This document shows, piece after piece, positions 5,715-10,456 of a stretch of 10,456 nucleotides of DNA; position 1 is the stretch's first letter, and the number at the start of each line of letters is the position of its first letter. The stretch comes from Niveispirillum sp. Its GTDB lineage: Bacteria > Pseudomonadota > Alphaproteobacteria > Azospirillales > Azospirillaceae. The notes below the pieces were generated by a model, which had not been told where the DNA came from, searched no databases, and saw only the letters and a program-made list of their open reading frames with translations. Position numbers and translations under genes: made by a program. The stretch spans positions 1 through 10,456 of the forward strand of contig JAEMSB010000108.1 in the NCBI GenBank assembly GCA_016463045.1. Reading direction: 5' to 3'.

Positions 5715-7294
5715 GCCGAAACCTCTGCAGCAACCGCTTCTGGGACGGGTGTGTCCTTGATGCCCGCCATCATCGTGCCGATCCGGCTCTCATTCGCTTC
5801 TGCCGCCGACAGTTCGCCCACGATCTCCCCGTCGCACATCACCAGGATGCGATCAGAGAGCGCCAGGATCTCGTCCAGTTCGGCGGAGACCAGCAGGATG
5901 GCCTTGCCCCGGTCGCGCAAGCTGACCAGCTGACGGTGGATGAAGGCGATGGCGCCGATATCCACGCCGCGCGTCGGCTGTCCCACCAGCAGGATGTCCG
6001 GTTCCCGGTCCATTTCGCGGGCCATCACCAGCTTCTGCTGATTGCCGCCGGAGAAAAGCGAAGTGCGCAGATTGGGGTTGCCGGGGCGCACGTCGAACTG
6101 TTCCATCAACGAAACGGTCTTGGCGACCACGCGCTTCCAGTCCAGCCGCCAGCCCTTGGACAGGCCCTTGTCCTGGTGATAGCCCAGGATGGCGCTTTCA
6201 TGGGCCGGGAATTCCTTGATCACGGCCAGTTTCAGACGGTCTTCGGGCACATGGGCCAAGCCCCGGCGCCGCGCATCGGCCGCATCATATTTCGTGGCCG
6301 GGCCGATTTCATCGCCCTTCAGCGTAACCGTTCCGCTATCGAAACGGCACATGCCGGACAGAACTTCCAGCAATTCCGACTGGCCATTGCCGGCCACACC
6401 GGCGATGCCCACAATCTCGCCTGCCCGCACATTCAGGCAGGCATCCTTGAGCGTCGTTACGCCGCGCGCATCAATGACGTTCACATTTTGCGCCGACAAG
6501 AGCACGGGGCCGGGCGTGGCCGGCGCCTTGTCCACGGACAGTGAGGTCTTACGCCCCACCATGGCGTCGGCCAGGGCCTGACGGTCGGTTTGAGCGGTGA
6601 TGAATTCCGCCACCACCTGACCCCGGCGCAGCACCGACACACGGTCGGTGATGGCCATGATTTCCTTCAGCTTATGCGTGATCAGCAGGACGGTGCGCCC
6701 CTGCTGTCGCAGCCGTTCCAGGATACGGAACAGCTGCTCCACCTCCGGCGGGGACAGAACCGCGGTGGGTTCGTCCAGGATCAGCACCTCTGCCCCGCGA
6801 TAGAGCGCCTTCAGGATTTCCACGCGCTGCTGCACGCCGACGGGCAGGTCGGAGACCAGGGCGTCCAGCGGCACTTCCAGCCCGAACTGCTGTTCCAGGG
6901 CCTGCACCTCTGCCCGTGCGCGGGCCATGGCGGGGCCCAGAACCGGCCCGCCCTCATGCCCCAGCAGCAGGTTTTCCAAGACCGTGAAGGTCTCCACCAG
7001 CATGAAATGCTGATGCACCATGCCGATGCCGAGACGGATCGCGTCCTGCGGCGTGCGGATATTCACCTGTTTGCCGCGCACCAGGATCTCACCCCCGTCA
7101 GCCTCATAGAAGCCGTAGAGGATGCTCATCAAGGTCGATTTGCCGGCGCCGTTTTCCCCCACCAGCCCATGGATGCTGGCAGGGGCGAAACGCAGCGTTA
7201 CGTCGCGGTTGGCATGGACGGGGCCGAATCGCTTGTCGATGCCGACAAGTTCGACCGCCCAGGCGGAGGAAACGGAAGGGGGGGCGGCCGACAT
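5711..7294 (-). CDS. BMP-type nucleoside ABC transporter, double-domain ATPase (NupO/RnsB/YufO-like)
   Basis: This encodes a 527-residue cytoplasmic protein with two fused ABC domains that powers the importer. Domain 1 is canonical: Walker A GENGAGKST at 46-54, Q-loop Q95, signature LPVGVQQR at 150-157, Walker B ILDEPTA with D174/E175, and H-loop H207. Domain 2 is degenerate in the way typical of ribose/nucleoside ATPases: the Walker A position reads GVAGNGQS (299-306) with Gln where Lys is expected. The Walker B region reads VGQPTRG (437-443), lacking the usual Asp and catalytic Glu, while the signature LFSGGNQQ (413-420) is good. One ATP site is therefore expected to do most of the hydrolysis. 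The length is normal for the family. The start at 7294 has AGGA a few bases upstream and follows the binding-protein stop by 36 bases, with no terminator between. It overlaps permease 1 by 4 bases. Confidence 0.94.
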   Translation of the reverse strand: MSAAPPSVSSAWAVELVGIDKRFGPVHANRDVTLRFAPASIHGLVGENGAGKSTLMSILYGFYEADGGEILVRGKQVNIRTPQDAIRLGIGMVHQHFMLVETFTVLENLLLGHEGGPVLGPAMARARAEVQALEQQFGLEVPLDALVSDLPVGVQQRVEILKALYRGAEVLILDEPTAVLSPPEVEQLFRILERLRQQGRTVLLITHKLKEIMAITDRVSVLRRGQVVAEFITAQTDRQALADAMVGRKTSLSVDKAPATPGPVLLSAQNVNVIDARGVTTLKDACLNVRAGEIVGIAGVAGNGQSELLEVLSGMCRFDSGTVTLKGDEIGPATKYDAADARRRGLAHVPEDRLKLAVIKEFPAHESAILGYHQDKGLSKGWRLDWKRVVAKTVSLMEQFDVRPGNPNLRTSLFSGGNQQKLVMAREMDREPDILLVGQPTRGVDIGAIAFIHRQLVSLRDRGKAILLVSAELDEILALSDRILVMCDGEIVGELSAAEANESRIGTMMAGIKDTPVPEAVAAEVSA

Positions 7295-7330
7295 GGGTCC
7301 TGCTCAGGCGCTAAGTCAGTCAGGGGACGA

Positions 7331-8338
7331 TCAGTACTTGCAGCCCTTGGCGTCGTCATAATTGGCGACGGTGCGGGCGCCGGACTTGATGTCGGCGGTG
7401 GCCTTGTCCACAGCCGCCTTCATGGCGGGCGTGATCAGCGCCTTGTTATTGTCGTCGAAGGCCCAGCCCACGCCATCCTCCTTCAGGCCCAGACGGCGGT
7501 GGCCCGCCTTCCAGGTGCCGTCCTGCGCGGTCTTGAACGCCTCATAGGCGGCCACGTCCACACGCTTGACCATGGAGGTCAGCACCTTGCCGGGGAACAG
7601 ATGGTTTTGGTTGCTGTCCACACCGATGGACAGCTTGCCGGCGTCACTTGCTGCCTGCAGCACGCCCATGCCGGTCTGGCCGGCGGCGGCGAAGATCACG
7701 TCCGCGCCCCGGTCAAACTGGCTCTTGGCCAGTTCGGAACCGCGCGTCGGATCGGCCCAGGCGGCAGGCGTGGAGCCGGCCATGTTGGCCAGGACATTGG
7801 CCTTGGGGTTGGTAGCCTTCACGCCCTGCTCATAGCCGCAGGCAAAGCGGCGGATCAGCGGGATATCCATGCCGCCGACAAAGCCCACCGTCCCCGTCTT
7901 GGACGCCATGGCGGCCAGAACGCCGACCAGATAGGAGCCTTCATGTTCGGCAAACTCGATCGACTGCACGTTGGGCAGGTTCACATTGCCGTCGATCAGG
8001 GTGAAGCGGACATTCGGAAACTCCTTCGCCACCTTTTCCACGCTGGGGGCCATGGAGAAACCGACCGAGACGATGATGTCGGCGTTACGGCTGGCCAGAC
8101 GGCGCAGGAACTGTTCGCGCTGCGCCTCGTTCGTGACCTCAAACCAGCGGAAATTGGTGCCCGTATCCTTCTTAAACCGTTCGGCGCCGTTATTGGCCCC
8201 TTCATTGAACGACTTGTCGAACCGCCCGCCCATGTCGAAGACGATGGCCGGTTCGAACCCGAAAGCGGGCGCGACCGTGGCGGCGGTGGACATGAAAAGC
8301 GCAAGGGCCGCACAGGCGGCACGACGGGTAAACTTCAT
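7331..8338 (-). CDS. BMP-family periplasmic substrate-binding protein (nucleoside importer)
   Basis: This encodes a 335-residue secreted binding protein of the basic membrane protein (BMP/PnrA/NupN) family and is the first gene of the importer operon. It should capture a nucleoside-type ligand in the periplasm and deliver it to the two permeases. The N-terminus is a Sec signal peptide (MKFTRR, a hydrophobic stretch, then probable cleavage after AFG at residue 27). There is no lipobox, so the protein should be soluble, unlike the Gram-positive lipoprotein relatives. Family motifs are FDKSFNEGANNG (from residue 40), 'SRNADIIVSVGFSMAPSVEKVA', 'VGFVGGMDIPLIRRF' and 'GADVIFAAAGQTGMGVLQAA'. I prefer the ATG at 8338, since the in-frame ATG at 8392 would place 18 extra residues before the signal peptide. 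GGAG lies 3 bases upstream of 8338, a short spacing. The exact ligand is not determinable. Confidence 0.93.
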   Translation of the reverse strand: MKFTRRAACAALALFMSTAATVAPAFGFEPAIVFDMGGRFDKSFNEGANNGAERFKKDTGTNFRWFEVTNEAQREQFLRRLASRNADIIVSVGFSMAPSVEKVAKEFPNVRFTLIDGNVNLPNVQSIEFAEHEGSYLVGVLAAMASKTGTVGFVGGMDIPLIRRFACGYEQGVKATNPKANVLANMAGSTPAAWADPTRGSELAKSQFDRGADVIFAAAGQTGMGVLQAASDAGKLSIGVDSNQNHLFPGKVLTSMVKRVDVAAYEAFKTAQDGTWKAGHRRLGLKEDGVGWAFDDNNKALITPAMKAAVDKATADIKSGARTVANYDDAKGCKY

Positions 8339-8353
8339 CGGCTCCGTTCCGAA

Positions 8354-8367
8354 CAGGGGAACCCCTG
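8354..8367. promoter_or_regulatory. CAGGGG-AA-CCCCTG dyad in the importer operon leader
   Basis: A perfect 6-bp inverted repeat with a 2-bp centre lies 16-29 bases upstream of the binding-protein start codon, close to where a repressor would block transcription or translation initiation. The loop is too short for a stable RNA hairpin, so a DNA operator is the likelier reading. This is based on symmetry and position only. Confidence 0.25.
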
Positions 8368-8445
8368 GCGGCCTTCCCGATGCGGGCGCCACCGGGAAAG
8401 GGTCCCAGCAATCTTACCAGCCTGTGAAGCTAGCCAGTTCGCAGG

Positions 8446-8463
8446 CGCACGGCAAGGTGACAA
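8446..8463 (-). promoter_or_regulatory. Weak Pho-box-like sequence facing the importer operon
   Basis: On the minus strand TTGTCAC, four bases, CCGTGCG has the 7-4-7 layout of a PhoB site. The first unit is good and the second is poor. It lies about 108-125 bases upstream of the binding-protein start. No strong -10 follows at the proper distance. Offered only as a candidate for shared control with phoX. Confidence 0.15.
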
Positions 8464-8537
8464 AGCCGGCCTTTCCGTTTGGCGATGCGGAATCTGTCGC
8501 CTGTGTCACATCGCCGCCCTGTCCGTGAGGTACCGGT

Positions 8538-8555
8538 CTGTCAAATAACTGTAGC
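8538..8555 (+). promoter_or_regulatory. Pho box (PhoB-binding site) upstream of phoX
   Basis: CTGTCAA (8538-8544), ATAA (8545-8548) and CTGTAGC (8549-8555) make the 7-bp direct repeat with a 4-bp AT-rich spacer that defines a PhoB site. The consensus units are CTGTCAT-like: the first unit here matches 6 of 7 positions and the second keeps CTGT. The 3' edge is 10 bp from TATGTA at 8566-8571, the placement by which Pho boxes replace the -35 element. Additional CTGT-starting half-sites at 8494, 8501 and 8519 may extend the binding region. The gene downstream is a PhoX phosphatase, a classical phosphate-starvation gene, so the assignment is well supported by context. Confidence 0.75.
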
Positions 8556-8565
8556 TTGAGAAGCG

Positions 8566-8571
8566 TATGTA
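8566..8571 (+). promoter_or_regulatory. Probable -10 element of the phoX promoter
   Basis: TATGTA follows the Pho box by exactly 10 bp and precedes the start codon by 41 bases. There is no good -35 hexamer, as expected for a PhoB-activated promoter, where the Pho box takes that role. Confidence 0.5.
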
Positions 8572-8612
8572 GGCTGACAAAGCCCCTTTTCCCGCCGGAG
8601 CCTGTGCGTCCC

Positions 8613-10456
8613 ATGTCCGAGAACCGTTTCCTGACCCATGAAGAGTTTGAAGCCATCCAGGACAAGGGTGCGTCGCCGGACAGTGAACCGACCTTTGGCG
8701 AGGTGGTGCAGGCACGGCTGGGCCGGCGCGACATCCTGCGCGGCATGCTGGGCACCAGCGCCATCGCGGCCTTTGCGCCTGCCGTGCCTGTGGCCCTGAT
8801 CGCGGGTGAGGCCAAGGCGCAGGCGGCGAGTGCCGCCGGCAAACAGGCCGGATTCGGGTTCAATTTTGAGGAACTGACGCGCGGCATCGACGCCAAGCAC
8901 CATGTCGCGCCGGGATATGACGCCGATGTCCTGATCCGCTGGGGCGACCCGCTGTTCGCCGACAGCCCGGATTTCGATCCGTACAAGCAGACTGCCGACA
9001 GCCAGTTGAAGCAGTTCGGCTATAATTGCGACTTCACCGCCTTCTATCCCCTGCCGCAGGGCAGCAGCAGCGCCGATCACGGCCTGTTGTGGGTGAACCA
9101 TGAGTACACCCAGGCCGAAATGATGTTCCCCGGCCTTGCGCCCGAGGGGCAGGACAAATACCCGCCCGAATCCGTGACCAAGGAGATGGTGGATATCGAG
9201 ATGGCGGCCCATTCGGGCAGCATCGTGGAGGTCCGCCGAGGCAAGGATGGCAAGTGGGCCTATGTGAAGGGTGGCAAGTTCAACCGCCGCATCAATGCGC
9301 TGAACACCAAGATGTCCTTCACGGGACCGGCTGCCGGCCATGCCCGCATGAAGACCAAGGATGATCCCGAGGGCCGCACCGTCATCGGCATGCTGAATAA
9401 TTGCGCCGGCGGCGTCACCCCCTGGGGCACGGTCCTGTCGGGAGAGGAGAATATCGATGGCTACTTCATGGGGACCATCGACCAGACCCATCCCGAACAG
9501 CGCAATTACGACCGGATGACCGTGCCGTCCCCCTGGTACCAGTGGGGCCGATTCCATGAAAGGTTCCATATCAACAAGGAACCTTACGGCGCGAATCGCT
9601 ATGGCTGGATCGTGGAGATCGACCCCTATGATCCCACCAGCACGCCGCGCAAGCTGACGGCGCTGGGAAGGTTCAAGCATGAAGGCGCGGGCGTCACCCT
9701 GAACAAGGATGGAAGGGCCGTTGTCTACATGGGCGACGATCAGCGATTTGAGCATGTGTACCGGTTCGTGTCCAAGAGCAAGTATGACCCGGCGGACCGT
9801 AAGGCCAATATGAAGTTGTTGGACGAGGGGACTCTGTCCGTGGCGCGGTTTGATGCCGATGGTACCGTCACCTGGCTGCCGCTGGTGCAGGGGCAGGGGC
9901 CGCTGACGCCGGCCAATGGCTTCAAGGATCAAGGCGATGTGGTCATCGCGGCCCGCATCGCCGCCACCCTGGTGGGAGCCACGCGCATGGACCGGCCGGA
10001 AGATGTGGAGGTCAATCCCAAGACCGGTCTGGTCTATGTCATGCTGACCAATAATGACGACCGATTGCCCGACGATCCCATCCACCCGACCCAGATCCGC
10101 CCCAATGCCGCCAACCCACGCCCGGCCAATAGCTGGGGCCATATCGTGGAAATGGTGCCGCCCGGTGGCGACCATGCGGCGCAGAAGTTCACGTGGGAGA
10201 TCCTGGTCAAGGCTGGCAATCCCGCCGACCCGAAGACGGGGGCCAGTTTCAACAAGGCCACCACGGAAAATGGCTGGTTCTCCTGTCCCGACAATTGCGC
10301 CTTCGACAGCATGGGACGGCTGTGGGTGGGCACCGACCAGGGATCGAAATGGCAATGGACGTCGGGATCGTCGGACGGCATCTGGGCCATGGAGACACAA
10401 GGCCCCCTGCGCGGTACCGCCCGCCTGTTCTTCCGCGTGCCGGTGGGGGCCGAACT
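8613..10456 (+). CDS. phoX: PhoX-family alkaline phosphatase, Tat-exported (3' end beyond window)
   Basis: The frame is open from ATG 8613 to the window edge, giving 614 residues without a stop. PhoX enzymes are calcium- and iron-dependent phosphomonoesterases that release phosphate from organic esters outside the cytoplasm. An N-terminal extension leads into a twin-arginine signal (GRRDILRG at residues 37-44, a hydrophobic stretch, then AKA/QA near 69), so folded export by Tat is expected. Family motifs in order are 'LWVNHEYT', NNCAGGVTPWGT with C264 (the position expected to bridge the iron pair), LSGEEN, 'FKHEGAGV', 'VYMGDDQRFEHVYRFVS', 'RPEDVEVNP', 'VMLTNNDDR' and 'CPDNCAFDSMGRLWVGTDQ'. 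Little beyond the C-terminal end should be missing. GGAG at 8597-8600 is rather far (12 bases) from the ATG. GTG 8604 is in frame but too close to that site. Control by the upstream Pho box is expected. The gene is divergent from the nucleoside importer. Confidence 0.94.
   Translation, partial: MSENRFLTHEEFEAIQDKGASPDSEPTFGEVVQARLGRRDILRGMLGTSAIAAFAPAVPVALIAGEAKAQAASAAGKQAGFGFNFEELTRGIDAKHHVAPGYDADVLIRWGDPLFADSPDFDPYKQTADSQLKQFGYNCDFTAFYPLPQGSSSADHGLLWVNHEYTQAEMMFPGLAPEGQDKYPPESVTKEMVDIEMAAHSGSIVEVRRGKDGKWAYVKGGKFNRRINALNTKMSFTGPAAGHARMKTKDDPEGRTVIGMLNNCAGGVTPWGTVLSGEENIDGYFMGTIDQTHPEQRNYDRMTVPSPWYQWGRFHERFHINKEPYGANRYGWIVEIDPYDPTSTPRKLTALGRFKHEGAGVTLNKDGRAVVYMGDDQRFEHVYRFVSKSKYDPADRKANMKLLDEGTLSVARFDADGTVTWLPLVQGQGPLTPANGFKDQGDVVIAARIAATLVGATRMDRPEDVEVNPKTGLVYVMLTNNDDRLPDDPIHPTQIRPNAANPRPANSWGHIVEMVPPGGDHAAQKFTWEILVKAGNPADPKTGASFNKATTENGWFSCPDNCAFDSMGRLWVGTDQGSKWQWTSGSSDGIWAMETQGPLRGTARLFFRVPVGAE

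Larger units (their letters stand above)
8458..8584 (+). repeat. 10-bp direct repeat TGACAAAGCC in the divergent intergenic region
   Basis: TGACAAAGCC is found at 8458-8467 and again at 8575-8584, 117 bases apart. Both copies are followed by a similar C/T-rich run (CCTTTCC after a two-base gap, and CCTTTTCC directly). The copies bracket the Pho box region. They could be regulator half-sites (TGACA is the complement of the TGTCA Pho core) or a small duplication. Function unknown. Confidence 0.4.

Noticed and set aside
8374..8398. TTCCCG...CGGGAA 6-bp stem in the importer leader
   Set aside because: Such short GC stems with a 13-base loop are common in this composition. It has no riboswitch-like architecture and no T-run.
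6590..8548. A 652-codon open frame on the plus strand
   Set aside because: It lies antisense to the ABC ATPase and binding-protein genes, crosses their boundary, and has the His/Gln/Gly-rich composition of a reverse-frame shadow in GC-rich DNA.
8541..10400. A 619-codon open frame on the minus strand
   Set aside because: It is the antisense shadow of phoX. The plus frame has a Tat signal and all PhoX motifs in order, while the minus frame is His/Gly/Arg-rich with no recognisable domain.

Overview
The window is GC-rich with strong NNC/NNG codon preference. Every gene has its best relatives, by memory of the families, in Alphaproteobacteria. A free-living Rhodospirillales/Azospirillaceae-type organism is the most likely source, but this is inferred from base composition and gene content only.

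Layout, left to right. Positions 1-146 hold the C-terminal end of an unrecognised plus-strand gene. A stand-alone GAF-domain protein follows (223-738, +). Next is a long metabolite:H+ symporter (MHS) family MFS transporter (956-2668, +) with an unusual hydrophilic insert of about 134 residues between TM9 and TM10. It ends in a very clean intrinsic terminator (2707-2742). A NarL/FixJ-type response regulator follows (2844-3512, +) with no kinase gene in view. It converges on a four-gene minus-strand operon, and a 92-bp nested palindrome (3508-3599) sits between the two stop codons and includes the regulator's own stop.

The minus-strand operon (8338 down to 3608) is a complete BMP-type nucleoside ABC importer of the NupNOPQ/RnsABCD/BmpDEFG class. 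In transcription order it encodes a periplasmic binding protein, a double-domain ATPase, permease 1 and permease 2. The genes are tightly packed, with an ATGA overlap and a 4-nt gap.

Divergent from the importer is a large Tat-exported PhoX-type alkaline phosphatase (8613 to the window edge, incomplete). It was identified by reading the plus strand directly, because it has no stop inside the window. Its upstream region carries a 7-4-7 Pho-box-like direct repeat exactly 10 bp before a plausible -10 hexamer, so PhoB control under phosphate starvation is the natural prediction.

The most interesting joint reading is a phosphate/nucleoside scavenging pair: PhoX would strip phosphate from extracellular nucleotides, and the divergent importer would take up the nucleoside left behind. 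Each gene is individually of a known family. I see no mobile element, CRISPR array, tRNA or rRNA, and I do not see evidence for an entirely new system. The less explained items are the MFS insert, the palindromic element and the GACCAAGGTC repeat pair upstream of the MFS gene.
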